Of a DNA stretch of 64,000 nucleotides, positions 20,705-31,319 are shown one piece after another (the first letter of the stretch is position 1; each line of letters opens with the position of its first letter). Under the pieces are notes generated by a model. The model was given only the letters and a program-made list of their open reading frames with translations, searched no databases and was not told the origin of the DNA. The translations under genes were made by a program, and so were the position numbers. Source of the DNA: Raphanus sativus (taxonomy: Eukaryota; Streptophyta; Magnoliopsida; Brassicales; Brassicaceae); assembly GCF_000801105.2 (NCBI RefSeq), contig NC_079517.1, positions 1,116,001 to 1,180,000 on the forward strand, in the 5' to 3' direction.

Positions 20705-22198
20705 ATGTTTGATCTCTTCTTACTTTTCATAACCGTTTTTGTTTATACAGTCACGCGAATACGTCACAAGTCGAAGAAGCGCGTGAACCTCCCACCGGGC
20801 CCACCGGGCTGGCCGGTAGTCGGTAATCTGTTTCAGTTCGCGCGCTCCGGTAAGCAGTTTTTCGAATACGTAGACGAGATGAAAAAAACCTACGGCCCGA
20901 TTCTCACGCTCAAGATGGGAATCCGAACCATGATCATCATCTCCGACGCGAATCTCGCGCACCAGGCCTTGATCGAGCGCGGGGCCCAATTCGCAACCCG
21001 GCCCGTCGAAACTCCGACCCGGAAAATCTTCAGCTCGAGCGATATCACCGTCCATTCCGCCATGTACGGTCCCGTGTGGAGATCCTTGAGACGCAACATG
21101 GTTCAGAACGTGCTGAGCTCGAATCGGCTGAAGGAGTTCGCCTCCGTGAGAAGATCCGCCGTCGATAAGCTCGTGGAGAGGATCAAATCGGAGGCCGAGG
21201 AGCACGGCGGACTCGTCTGGGTGCTGAGGAACGCTAGATTCGCCGCGTTCTGCATCTTGCTCGATATGTGTTTCGGAGTCGAGATGGACGAAGAATCGAT
21301 CGAGAAGATGGATCGGATGATGACGGAGATCTTAATCGCCGTCGATCCACGGATCCACGATTACCTCCCGATCCTAACGCCGTTCCACTCCAAGGAGAGA
21401 AAGCTCGCTCTCGAACTTCGCCGGAAACTGGTGGAGTTCGTAATCGAGTTCATCAAGAAGCGGCGATCGAAAATTCAGAATCCCAATGAAACGGCGTCGT
21501 CTTTCGCTTACCTCGATACGTTATTCAATCTCAGAATCGATGGAAGGGAAACGACGCCGTCCGACGAGGATCTTGTGACTCTATGCTCTGAGTTTCTCAA
21601 CGCGGGGACTGATACTACCGGGACGGCGATCGAGTGGGGAATCGCGCAGCTGATCACTAATCCGAAGATTCAATCTCGTCTCTACGATGAGATAAAATCA
21701 ACGGTGGGAGATCGAACCGTCGATGAGAAGGACCTGGACAGTATGGTCTTTTTACAAGCTTTCGTCAAGGAGATTCTCCGTAAACACCCGCCCACGTATT
21801 TCACGTTAACTCACGGCGTTACGGAGCCGACGACTCTCTCCGGCTACGACATTCCCGTGGGAGCCAACGTGGAGTTCTATCTTCCCGGTATGAGTGAAGA
21901 CCCGAACATCTGGTCTAAACCGGATAAATTCGATCCGGACCGGTTTATAACGGGGGGAGAAGACGCGGATTTAACCGGCGTAGCGGGAGTGAAGATGATG
22001 CCGTTCGGAATCGGCCGTCGGATCTGCCCGGGGCTTGGGATGGCGATCGTACACGTGGAGCTAATGATGGCGAGGATGGTTCAAGAGTTCGAGTGGAGCA
22101 CAAACCCAACGGAGAGTGGAGTTGATTTCTCCGGAAAGTTAGTGTTCGCGGTGGTGATGAAGAATCCTTTGAGAGCCATGGTCAAAGCTAGGGTTTAA
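20705..22198 (+). CDS. CYP77A9: Cytochrome P450, CYP77A family
   Basis: ER-anchored monooxygenase; characterised CYP77A members hydroxylate or epoxidise fatty acids for cutin and related lipids. Intronless, 497 aa from ATG 20705. An upstream in-frame TTG at 20645 is not a start. Visible parts: N-terminal signal anchor (MFDLFLLFITVFVYTV), proline hinge LPPGPPGWPVVGN, I-helix oxygen-binding AGTDTT, ExxR in KEILRKHPP, PERF-type FDPDRF, and heme loop PFGIGRRICPG with the cysteine ligand. Length and all P450 signatures are intact. Synteny beside AGL99 points to At5g04630 (CYP77A9) rather than the near relative CYP77A4. Its GC content is clearly higher than the flanks, usual for this intronless gene class. 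Confidence 0.95.
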   Translation: MFDLFLLFITVFVYTVTRIRHKSKKRVNLPPGPPGWPVVGNLFQFARSGKQFFEYVDEMKKTYGPILTLKMGIRTMIIISDANLAHQALIERGAQFATRPVETPTRKIFSSSDITVHSAMYGPVWRSLRRNMVQNVLSSNRLKEFASVRRSAVDKLVERIKSEAEEHGGLVWVLRNARFAAFCILLDMCFGVEMDEESIEKMDRMMTEILIAVDPRIHDYLPILTPFHSKERKLALELRRKLVEFVIEFIKKRRSKIQNPNETASSFAYLDTLFNLRIDGRETTPSDEDLVTLCSEFLNAGTDTTGTAIEWGIAQLITNPKIQSRLYDEIKSTVGDRTVDEKDLDSMVFLQAFVKEILRKHPPTYFTLTHGVTEPTTLSGYDIPVGANVEFYLPGMSEDPNIWSKPDKFDPDRFITGGEDADLTGVAGVKMMPFGIGRRICPGLGMAIVHVELMMARMVQEFEWSTNPTESGVDFSGKLVFAVVMKNPLRAMVKARV

Positions 22199-22631
22199 GA
22201 CAAGTCAATGACTTGACGTGGTTTCGTTATACCTTCGATGACTTGCACACCAAGTCTGTCTAAACTTCCTTTTTTTATCGTTAAGTAATTTCCTTTTTTA
22301 ATTAAACCTGGATAATTAAGTAAACCGAAGAGCCGAAGCAGCTTAAATTAATATAAACCTAGAACAAATACTACTACGTTTTAACTGAACCAAATAAATA
22401 TAGCTCGAGTGAACCGGTCATGTTTTCAGGTGGTTATCACTTATCAGTAATTAGCTCCTAAAAAGGAAAGTTTAGGTAATTAGTCATCTAATTACGGATC
22501 AGCGGATGATTAATAAAAAAGGAAAGAAACGAGAGTTCATCGAAGCCTGCCTATAAATACAGATACTGTACATTGGCCAACACGCAGAACAAGAGTTCCA
22601 TCGTCTCTCTGTGTTTGTGAAATAGAACACA
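22199..22631. other. CYP77A9 3' flank and AGL99 promoter
   Basis: 433 bp intergenic. The AGL99 core promoter is at the right end (TATAAATA at 22552-22559, 73 bp before the ATG). Confidence 0.5.
22552..22559 (+). promoter_or_regulatory. TATA box of AGL99
   Basis: TATAAATA in CCTATAAATACAG, 73 bp upstream of ATG 22632. Confidence 0.6.
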
Positions 22632-23990
22632 ATGGGAGGCTTGAAGAGGAAGATACCGACTGATGAGAAGATAGAGAAGAAAGAATCAAAATCGGTAGCT
22701 TTCTCCAAGCGCCGTAGAGGTCTTTACAGCAAAGCATCACAGCTTTGTGTTCTCTCCCGTGCTCAAGTTGCTATCTTAGCAACTCCGCCTTGTTCCAAAT
22801 CCAACGTCTCCTTCTTCTCTTTCGGCCACTCTTCCGTTGATAGCGTCGTCTCTGCTTTCCTTAAGAATCAGTATCCTCGGGAAGATCATCTAGGGTCAGA
22901 GTTTTGGTGGGAAGATGAGCGTCTTGCCGAGTCAGAGGATCCCACGGAGTTGAGTGAGGCGGTGGACTCTATTTCGAGGATGATGCAGAATCTAAAAGGG
23001 TTACGTTCAAAGGCCTTAGCAAATCGTGAGGATGCAAAGAAGAAGAAGAAGGAAGTTGTTCGTGATCAGAGTCAAACCCTAAATCTTCAGTCCACTTGTG
23101 CAAGTAGTAGCTGCATTCATGAGGATCCACCTGAGAATCTCCCGGGGCTTGTCAAGAAAATTAAAGAGGAGGATCAGAAAGTAGCAGTTTCTGACAAGAA
23201 CAACAACAACAAGGAGCTTGATGGAAACCAAACCCTAGGTTTTCAGTCTTCTTTTGCAAGTATTTGCATTCAAGATGTTTCACCTGAGAACGTGGAGGGA
23301 GTTGTCAATAGCAGTGAACAGAAGGATCAGATTGTAGTGAGTTCTGACAGCGTCAACAACAACGGTTTACTTGGAAACTTGGATGGGTTTGATCAAGTGC
23401 TTAGTCTTGATGATGACTTCATTGATTTCCAAGGGCTTGTCGAGAACTGTAAAGAGGAGGATCACTTGGTTGACGAAAACAAGAATGTCATTAAACATGG
23501 AACTCATCAAGATCTTGATGGAAACCAAACCACAGGGTTTCAGTCGTCTGCTGCAAGTCTTTGTACTCAAGATGTTTCACCTGAGAGTTTGGAGGGGAGT
23601 GAACACAAGGATCAGATTTTAGCGAGTTCTGACAGCAACAACGGTTTACTTGGAAACATGGATGGGTTTAATCAAGTGCTTAGTTTTGCTGATGACGACT
23701 TCATTGATTTTGAGATGGACTCTGAAGGTCTTATAACTACAAACTTCGATATGAGTGTTGCCTCAACGAATGGATATTCATGCACTGGTTCTGGTTCTGA
23801 AGATGGAGCAATGATGGTGATTCCAAGTGATTCTGTTAAGGATAATCAGATGGTAGCGGTTTCTGACAGCAACAATGCTTTACCAAGAAACTTATATGGG
23901 TGCAATCAAGAGTTTGATATTGACCAAATCTTTGATTTCGTGAAGAGTACTGAAGATCTATCCTTGAACTACATTGATGTTACTCCATGA
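22632..23990 (+). CDS. AGL99: Type I MADS-box transcription factor with internal repeats
   Basis: Intronless, 452 aa. The MADS domain occupies about residues 1-65 (RKIPTDEKIEKKESKSVAFSK, RRRGLYSKASQLCVLSRAQV, then VSFFSFGHSSVDSV). It has the RG-x-YSKA-x-LC-LS core of type I proteins and lacks a K-box, so it is not MIKC. A linker with KKKKKEVVRDQ follows. The C-terminal two-thirds is made of degenerate repeats: NQTLGFQSS...QDVSPENVEG...NGLLGNLDGF and again NQTTGFQSS...QDVSPESLEG...NGLLGNMDGF, each ending in DDDFIDF; weaker copies lie before and after. The acidic DDFIDF blocks could be activation segments. Arabidopsis At5g04640 (AGL99) is the positional match. Type I genes mostly act in gametophyte and endosperm. 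Confidence 0.9.
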   Translation: MGGLKRKIPTDEKIEKKESKSVAFSKRRRGLYSKASQLCVLSRAQVAILATPPCSKSNVSFFSFGHSSVDSVVSAFLKNQYPREDHLGSEFWWEDERLAESEDPTELSEAVDSISRMMQNLKGLRSKALANREDAKKKKKEVVRDQSQTLNLQSTCASSSCIHEDPPENLPGLVKKIKEEDQKVAVSDKNNNNKELDGNQTLGFQSSFASICIQDVSPENVEGVVNSSEQKDQIVVSSDSVNNNGLLGNLDGFDQVLSLDDDFIDFQGLVENCKEEDHLVDENKNVIKHGTHQDLDGNQTTGFQSSAASLCTQDVSPESLEGSEHKDQILASSDSNNGLLGNMDGFNQVLSFADDDFIDFEMDSEGLITTNFDMSVASTNGYSCTGSGSEDGAMMVIPSDSVKDNQMVAVSDSNNALPRNLYGCNQEFDIDQIFDFVKSTEDLSLNYIDVTP

Positions 23991-25242
23991 TCTCCTACCT
24001 TATAGAAAATTGAACATTCGCCTATAGCATCATTTGATAGAAAATTGTAACATTCCTATTTTGGAAAATTCTTTAAAACTCCTTAAAACAATTGCCACCT
24101 TTTAATTGATTTAGTTTTTATTTCAAGATTAAAGTTAAAATTTTCTACTCAACTAAATTATAATACTATTATTTTCTTTGTTTGAGAACGCTTTCTCGTT
24201 GATAATGATGCTAGATTAGTAGATTATATATAGTGAACGTATGTACTACTACAGATTTCTTTTTCTTATAAGGTTTCAAAATTTAAAAGCCTGTTCTTGT
24301 ACATTTTAAAAATTTGAAAGAAGTGCTTCGTTCTTCAATTAAAAACTTCATTACTACAGTCAAATTCAACATAAATATATCCAAGTGTACAATTTTTTTA
24401 GTGCAATACTGAAAGCGTTCAAAACCGGTTAACAGTTTTCAAGAAATGAAATATTCACAGAATATTCTTGTTAATGGTCATACAAACAGCATTTAAGAAA
24501 TAATTGAATCTAAAATATTAGTAGGTGACTTAGGGCATAACTGATTTCTCATATAGAACATGTAAATACAGCTTTTGCAGTTATTAACATTTTGTAAAAT
24601 CACAAAAATACTATAAATCGCTTAAATTATTCTAAACCATTTAAATTCAAAAACTAGTCATATATAACATTTTAGTTTGCGGACGGTTGAGAGAATGAAA
24701 CAATAAATATATATATATATATATATAATAAAATTTTAAATTGAAATAGTTGAAATACTAATATATATTATATTATAATTTATATTATAAAACTTGAAAG
24801 CAAAAATATTTTCTATAAGTTTTAGAAAATTTAAGTATAATTTTATATTTATTATAATAATATAAATTTTAATATTTAATAATTATATAAAATATAAATA
24901 TAATTAATTTATTATTTAATCACTCTATCAAATAGTTTAACTACTGATGAATATCTCACAAATACACCAATTATCCATAGCTGTACCTGTCACTAATCTC
25001 AAGAAAAAAACTATACAAAAAACTACATAAAAACTATATAAAATTTGAGTTGAATTTTGGTGGTTTAGCGATGAAAATTCTCCGAGCAATTACGTCAAAC
25101 AATTCACTAATCTCAAGAAAAACTATATAAAAACAAAATGAAGAGCCAAATTAAATCCCAAATACATAACACGAACAAAGAAGCTTTTAACAATAATCCA
25201 ACAAAGTCTCTCCTTCTCTGCTCTCGATTCTCTCAACAAAGC
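23991..25242. other. Intergenic region with the synteny breakpoint
   Basis: 1.25 kb of AT-rich DNA that separates two runs of genes from different parts of the ancestral chromosome 5. It contains a TA microsatellite near 24706-24727 and TATAAT-rich sequence to about 24930. A CACTAATCTCAAGAAAAA motif occurs twice (about 24991 and 25106). No gene was recognised. Confidence 0.6.
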
Positions 25243-26041
25243 ATGGCTCTTTACCTCTTATCTCTCACCCTCCTCCTACTCCTCCTCACCACGCCCACCC
25301 TTTCCCTCTTCGAACCCGACCCGGACTCGACCTCCACCGTCTACGAACTCCTCCCAAAGTACGGCCTCCCGAGCGGCCTCCTACCCGATTCCGTCACCAA
25401 CTTCACCCTCTCCGACGACGGCCGCTTCGTCGTCTACCTGTCCAAGCCCTGCACCGTCGAGTTCGACTACCTCGTCTACTACGACAAGACCGTATCGGGA
25501 CGAATCGGCTACGGCTCCATCACCGAGCTCGAGGGCATCGAGGTGAAGCGGCTCTTTCTCTGGTTCGACGTCGACGAGATCAAGGTCGATCTGCCTCCCT
25601 CCGATTCCATCTACTTCAAGGTCGGGTTTATCAACAAGAAGCTTGATATTGACCAGTTCAAGACTGTTCATTTGTGCGGTGATAACGGTGTCTCTTGTGG
25701 GAAGAGTTTTCTCCAGGTAAAACAGTTGAATGGATCTTGTGGTTTCTTGGTTTTTGGATTTGATGTCAAAGTTGCCAACTTTATGGTTTGAGTTTCTAAA
25801 TTTAGCTGGCAGCTCTGTAATTTTGGGGGTTTAGGGTTCTAGAGGATTGTATTGGTTAAGGATTTTTGTGTGAGATACTGATTAGATTCTGGAATCTCTG
25901 AGTTTCTTTATGATTTTTAATGATCTTGGTTTGGTTTCTCCAAGTGGTTCACTAACCGAAGTTTGTTAATTTGTTTGTTTTACTCTGAAAGAGCAGATTC
26001 CAGCAATGATGAAAGAAGCTGAGATGCTGATCACCGAGTAA
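25243..26041 (+). CDS. DUF538 secreted protein
   Basis: Small plant protein of the DUF538 family, whose function is not settled (a lipocalin/BPI-like lipid-binding fold has been proposed). Two exons: 25243-25716 and 25997-26041 (519 nt, 172 aa). The N-terminus is a clear signal peptide (MALYLLSLTLLLLLLTTPTL). The core has the family pattern VYELLPKYGLPSGLLPDSV, FTLSDDGRFVVYL, and GRIGYGSITELEGI. Exon 2 adds only IPAMMKEAEMLITE. The frame is open upstream to an ATG at 25138, but the signal peptide begins at 25243, so I use that start. Exon 1 is notably C-rich at wobble positions compared with its surroundings. It is the first gene after the synteny break and matches At5g19860. Confidence 0.9.
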
Positions 26042-26649
26042 AGTACTCTCACCAATCACACCACAACACCAGGAAGATGGAGTTTTTACTTTAGTGTCAG
26101 TCGTCAACCTTTGTACAAATACAAGTCTTTTTTTTTATAAAGATTTGGTAATGAAATGTCAAATATTTCCTTCATGCAAGTCTTTGTTGTTAAAACTCTG
26201 TTCCACGGAAGAATGATGTATCTTTATGTATGCTATATGACTAAATGTTTCCCTAGTTTCAATCCTCACCACCAAAGTAGACTTTTGCCAGTTCAAGTTC
26301 CCTACTGCTCTAGTAGTTATATCAATTCAAACATAATCATTAGACAGAGATCTAAGAACAAGTTCGAGTCCTAAACCGTTTATCTACCTATCTATACAGA
26401 GATAATTGAGTATTCCACATATAAAGCTGTGAGGACGGTTCTCTCTACGAAATGAACGCTCCCCAATACACTTGGTTCTATAAAGTTAGTTTCTTACAAC
26501 TCTCCATGATCTGAGTCTCTCTCATTTTTGATCATGTTCTGTATTAGGATTAGATTAACAGAAACACTTAAGCGATCATTTTTTGGCTTTCTGGTCTTAT
26601 GTGTTTACTTTGTTTTACAATAGTTACTTACGTCGTATCGAACAGACCA

Positions 26650-27270
26650 ACCGATGGCAAATGTTTCTTCCGCATCCTCGGAAAGGTAAATCAAGTTTAG
26701 TTTATATCTTCTCTCAAGCCTAGTTGAAGAAGTACTTTAGCTGCTCAGACTTTAGCTATGTGTCTACTATATATTTAGCCAAGGGCTGAATGTAGCTCTG
26801 ATGAGTTGGTTGATTAGATAGCAGTTAGTGAGGGCTGGTTTTCTAGAAGGGTTTGGATGAGCCTTTGGGTTTAGAGTTCTTTGGTGAAATGGAATGATTA
26901 AGAACACGATGTCCTGTGATATACTCTGTTTGGTTCAGCCTTGTGTTTAGAGCTTGGTATCAACATGGACTTGGAGAGGAAGAAGAGTAATGATCACACG
27001 TCTCCACTTGTATGGCAAGTGGGGATCAAGGTAAAATTAACACGCTAAATCTGCTTCCTTGTTTGAGTTATGTTTTTGTTTTTTTCTTTCAAAGTCTGCC
27101 TTGGGAACAAGAAGAGACTCAAAATCAAAGGTTTTGTTGCTTGTAGAAATGCGACCACGGGAAGGATATACCAAAGATATACCAGATGAGAACTTGGCGT
27201 TGATGCGTGAACGACTAATGGAGAACGTGATATGGTCTTCCGATGATTCAAACTCAGAGGTTATTAGCTG
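26650..27270 (+). other. Unassigned, possibly spliced transcribed locus
   Basis: Between the DUF538 and hydrolase genes are exon-like pieces with splice signals: ATG 26656 giving MANVSSASSER before gtaaatc; an acceptor ttggttcag before 26940; ATG 26965 giving MDLERKKSNDHTSPLVWQVG up to a donor gtaaaa near 27030; and an acceptor cttgtag at about 27146 before AAATGCGACC. Joining the last two gives a 41-residue peptide ending IYQMRTWR. I do not recognise it. It could be a 3' extension of the DUF538 transcript, a small gene, or a decayed gene. Confidence 0.25.
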
Positions 27271-27382
27271 AAGAAGGATGACACAACACAGCATTTAGGA
27301 CCTTGAGTCTTTTTTTTTTTTTTAATTTACTTGTAATATAGTCATTAAGCAGTGTGTATGTGTAAACGTTCTCACTCGTCTC

Positions 27383-28019
27383 TTAGAGCATCCTTATTGC
27401 TAGGACCCAAATCTAAGTCCTTAGATTAGTTAATTATTATTTAGGTGTTAAGGACCAAAGTTAAAGACAATTTTAGGAAAATAGGATTATTGGTAGGACT
27501 TAGTGAAGTTTCTTAGTATAATAATTAATTATTATTGAGATCGGCGGAGAAATTTGGGTCGGAGAATAGATCGGTCTCGAGGGAACGAAATTAGCTTCCC
27601 GTTCTTCTAATCGGGATGAAATCCGGAGACAATCAATCGCCTTCGGTATCGCTGTCGATAGAGAGACAAGGGAGAGAACAAGAGAGACTCAGGAGAGAAC
27701 AAGAGAGAGTCGGGAGAGACGAAAGAGTGGGGAGAGCCGAGAGAGTGTGAGACGAGAGAGACGAGAGAATGATGAGTCGGACGAGAGATCGGATCTATCA
27801 CTGTTAAGATAGAGATAAGGAAGAGACGAGAGAGTTGATTCTTTCTCCTAATTTCTTCTCTCCAATCAAACGCTGCCACCTGTGCCCAAAGACCAGCCCA
27901 CAAAATCTCTTAACGTAGGACTTTCGATCCAGATATCTTAGCTATTTCATCTTTTTCATTTTTTTCAAAGTCCAAATAGTTGTAGGACTTGGTCCAAGGA
28001 CCCAATAAGGATGCTCTTA
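27383..28019. mobile_element. PIF/Harbinger-type MITE with TTA target duplication
   Basis: The element proper is 27386-28016 (631 bp). It starts GAGCATCCTTATTG and ends CAATAAGGATGCTC, a perfect 14 bp inverted repeat continuing imperfectly inward (GGACCC). TTA flanks both ends. There is no transposase; a 98-codon minus-strand ORF inside is composed of GAGA-type repeats and is not a gene. The inner part has GAGAGAC tandem units near 27660-27775. Confidence 0.85.
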
Positions 28020-28779
28020 AACTCACATCAACGCTTATATTTACGCAAATCTTAACTAACAGATGCAAAAAAATATAACAGACTCAGTAAAATATATATA
28101 CAGCATAAACTATAAATTCCGTTCCCAATTTGACCGGTGTAAAATAAACATTATTCAATACATTAATAAAATAATAATATTTTGAATTTTTAAAACAAAT
28201 ATGAAGTATCATTAAAATGAAAAAATAATAATTACCATATATTAATTTATATAAATATATACAAAGCAATAAAATTTTATTGTGTATCTTTCTTCAACAT
28301 GAATTTCATCTCAATTTTTTTTGTAGTTTTGTTAAATTACATATAAAAATATAAATTTAATTTGTATTATACGATATGTATTCATGTACATAACTATATC
28401 AATAATATACTAAAAATAGATAAAAACTCAAATGTATAAACACTAACCAACATATAATATAAAGAAACATTTTTGTACACTGTTTTTTAAGAAAAGAAAA
28501 ATATAAATCTTAAAAAAGAAATTCTATTAAATTAATATTTTCATAAATTAATAAATTTTAATAATCTCAATATTATATATTTATAGAGTTTTTAGTTTTT
28601 AGTTTTTACTGACAAACAAAAAAAACATAACTCTTACATGACCGTAAAAATGACGTAAGGGGAAGTGCGGTTGGTCCAAAATGCAACACATGGCCTTCTT
28701 ACAACTCCAAAACCGTTTTGAGAGCAAAAGATATCAATGTTTCTTCTCTCTGTTCCATGAAACAGCCCGAAACCAAGTC
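28020..28779. other. AT-rich intergenic DNA upstream of the hydrolase gene
   Basis: Very AT-rich to about 28620, then the promoter and leader of the hydrolase gene. No other feature was recognised. Confidence 0.5.
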
Positions 28780-30578
28780 ATGGCAAACATCAGAGCTTTA
28801 CCACTAACCAGTTTGGAAACATCGCTGCTCTTCGGTAAAAGAAGAGTTCTTGTCAAGAACACTTCGACTATCAGTTTCACGGAAACCCATTTTCTCCGAC
28901 AGTCGATTCCGACAGGCATCGTACCATCTCGGACTCCAAAGGGAACTGGGTCCGTCTCATGTTCTTCTGCCACAGAGAAAGCTTCTTCTACCTTCGAAGA
29001 TGTTTCTCCCGAAGTTCGAACCTTGTAAAAGTCACCTTCCTCTGTAAGTTAACTCAATCTTAGAAAATGTGGCTTTCTTTAGTCTTCTCTCTTTCTTGGC
29101 ATTTTTGCAGGACATGGAACTGGAAAGGTTATTCGATTAGATATCAGTGTGCTGGAACCAGTGGTCCTGCCTTAGTCTTGGTTCATGGTTTCGGTGCTAA
29201 CAGGTAGCTTCTCGTTACCAAGAACACTAAGTTTCTAATAGGTAAGCAGTTAAACATTTTTTTTTTGGTTCTGTGATCAGTGACCATTGGAGGAAGAACA
29301 CACCTATTCTTGGCAAATCATATAGGGTCTACTCAATCGATCTTATCGGGTATGGATACTCAGATAAACCGAATCCTCGTGAGTTTGGAGGAAAACCGTT
29401 CTACACTTTTGAGACATGGGGTGATCAGCTCAATGATTTCTGTCTTGATGTGGTCAAAGACGAAGCCTTTTTTATATGCAACTCTATCGGAGGTTAGCTC
29501 CAAACCGCTTTCAAGATTTTTTGTTTTTGTTTTTGTTGGGTGGACACCTTGGTTTTAGTTAGTGATTGGTGTTTTGTTAGGACTTGTTGGTCTTCAGGCA
29601 GCAGTGAGTAAGCCAGAGATATGCAGAGGGCTTATGCTTATCAACATATCTCTCCGTATGCTTCATATCAAGAAACAACCATTCATTGCAAGACCTTTCA
29701 TCAGATCCTTCCAGAATTTACTTAGGTATTATTTATTCCCTCCGTTTCACTTTAGTTGTCGTTTTAGGTTTATTCACACGTATTTAGTTTGTAATGGTGT
29801 GGTGTTGCAGCTGAACATTTTGTTCATGTCTCCTCTCAGGAATACTCCGGTTGGGAAACTATTTTTCAAGAGCATTGCTAAACCGGAGACTGTAAGAAGC
29901 ATTCTTAGCCAGGTATTTGATTGATGATACCTGTTGTAAGTTGCATGATTGTTTTTTGTTTTTTAATATATCTTGTAATTAAGGAATATTTGTTTGAAAA
30001 TTTTAGTGTTACCATGATAGCTCTCAAGTGACGGATGAACTAGTTGAGGCAATTCTAAAGCCAGGTCTTGAGCCTGGTGCTGTTGATGTCTTCCTTGAAT
30101 TCATCTGTTACTCTGGTGGACCGCTTCCAGAGGATTTACTCCCACTGGTCAAGGTTCGTTTGTTACTCTCTGCTCATCCTCCTTAGATGTATTAAAACTA
30201 AACCTTAAAAGTTTTTTTGCTTCACCATGGTTGGTCATGTCATTTAACTGTTTGCAGTGCCCTGTTCTGATTGCGTGGGGAGAAAAAGATCCATGGGAGC
30301 CAATCGAGCTTGGACGAGCTTACGGTGATTTTGATGCGGTTGAAGAGTTCGTTGTTCTGCCTGAAGCCGGCCACTGTCCTCAGGTCTCTCTTTCTCTCTC
30401 TCTATATACACCTCCCTGACAAGATGGTAATACAATGGAGTAATAATCTTTACTCTTCTTATTATATTTTTGTAAAAATAATTTGTAGGACGAGAAGCCG
30501 GAAATGGTGAATCCACTTATCGAATCATTCGTTGCGAGACATTCAAAGTCCAGTACAGCCCTTGCTCGAGACATATGA
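28780..30578 (+). CDS. Plastid-targeted alpha/beta-hydrolase
   Basis: Member of the alpha/beta-hydrolase superfamily near pheophytinase/epoxide hydrolase-like proteins; the substrate is unknown. Eight exons: 28780-29024, 29111-29203, 29281-29492, 29581-29725, 29840-29912, 30007-30153, 30258-30383, 30489-30578 (1131 nt, 376 aa). Residues 1 to about 85 are Ser/Thr-rich, transit-peptide-like. Visible core: oxyanion VHGFGAN, SIDLIGYGYSDKP, nucleophile elbow CNSIGG (Ser), acid in IAWGEKDPWEP, and His in PEAGHCPQ. The exon 1 donor is GTAAAA at 29025; splicing there gives PEVRTLTWNWKGYS in frame. The stronger-looking GTAAGT at 29044 lies beyond an in-frame TAA and would truncate the protein. Intron 4 contains a CCCTCCGTTTCACTT fragment that looks like a Stowaway-type MITE end. 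Positional match At5g19850. Confidence 0.92.
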
Positions 30579-31319
30579 TCTCAGTTGCTATCTTTACTCT
30601 TCTTGTTTACATTTTTTAATATCTGTACAGAAACATATCTTCTGAACCAGCACAAACCATGCATGATACTGTCCCACGTTTGAGAACTCAATGTGACAAA
30701 ACAGTGAATGTATGCATAGATACATTTGATGAAGTAGAGAGCTCTGTAAAAGAAACAAAACCTTTTACTCTAGACTCGATAACAATATCAAACATGCACT
30801 CATTTGCCAGACGTTAATACAAAGTTAAGACAAGACAACACTAGTTCACTCTTAATGTTTTAGGGAGACTTATTTCTGGTAACAATCCATCAGCGACTTG
30901 CATGCTGCTTAACGCCTCAACCACCACCACCATGTTTCTTGAGTGTAGATTTTTGTCGGCTTTGCATTTGTCGGCTTTGCATTTTAAATGTTCATTTCTT
31001 GGTGAGGCCTCCCTCTAATTACCAAACCTTCAGAAGCAGACACATCATATTTGGTTTTGCACATTTTTTATATCAAGAAATTAGAAAATGGTGTGCACGT
31101 AATTAATACATGGAACCCACATAACAAAAAAAAACCTCTGAATCATTCTCAAAGAGCACATCCATCACTAAAATAACAAGAACAAATCTTCAGAAAGACG
31201 AGCCACCCACTAAGACTTGACCTCAAAACATACAAGCACAGAAATGAAAAAAGCTTAACTAAACCCCTATAAATACTTACAATTATTAGCCTATTTACAT
31301 ATTCATATACTCTAGAAAA
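30579..31319. other. Hydrolase 3' flank and RAP2.11 promoter
   Basis: 740 bp. A short direct repeat (TTTGTCGGCTTTGCATT twice) lies at about 30953-30981. The right end carries the RAP2.11 core promoter (TATAAATA at 31268-31275). Confidence 0.5.
31268..31275 (+). promoter_or_regulatory. TATA box of RAP2.11
   Basis: TATAAATA in CCCCTATAAATACTT, 45 bp before the ATG at 31320. This implies a very short leader, or a start site just upstream of the ATG. Confidence 0.55.

Noticed and set aside
27607..27903. 98-codon minus-strand ORF
   Set aside because: Lies inside a MITE and is produced by GAGAGAC-type repeats.
28984..29047. Apparent frameshift and stop (TTG TAA) at the end of hydrolase exon 1
   Set aside because: Using the GTAAAA donor at 29025 joins the frames cleanly, so the gene need not be broken.
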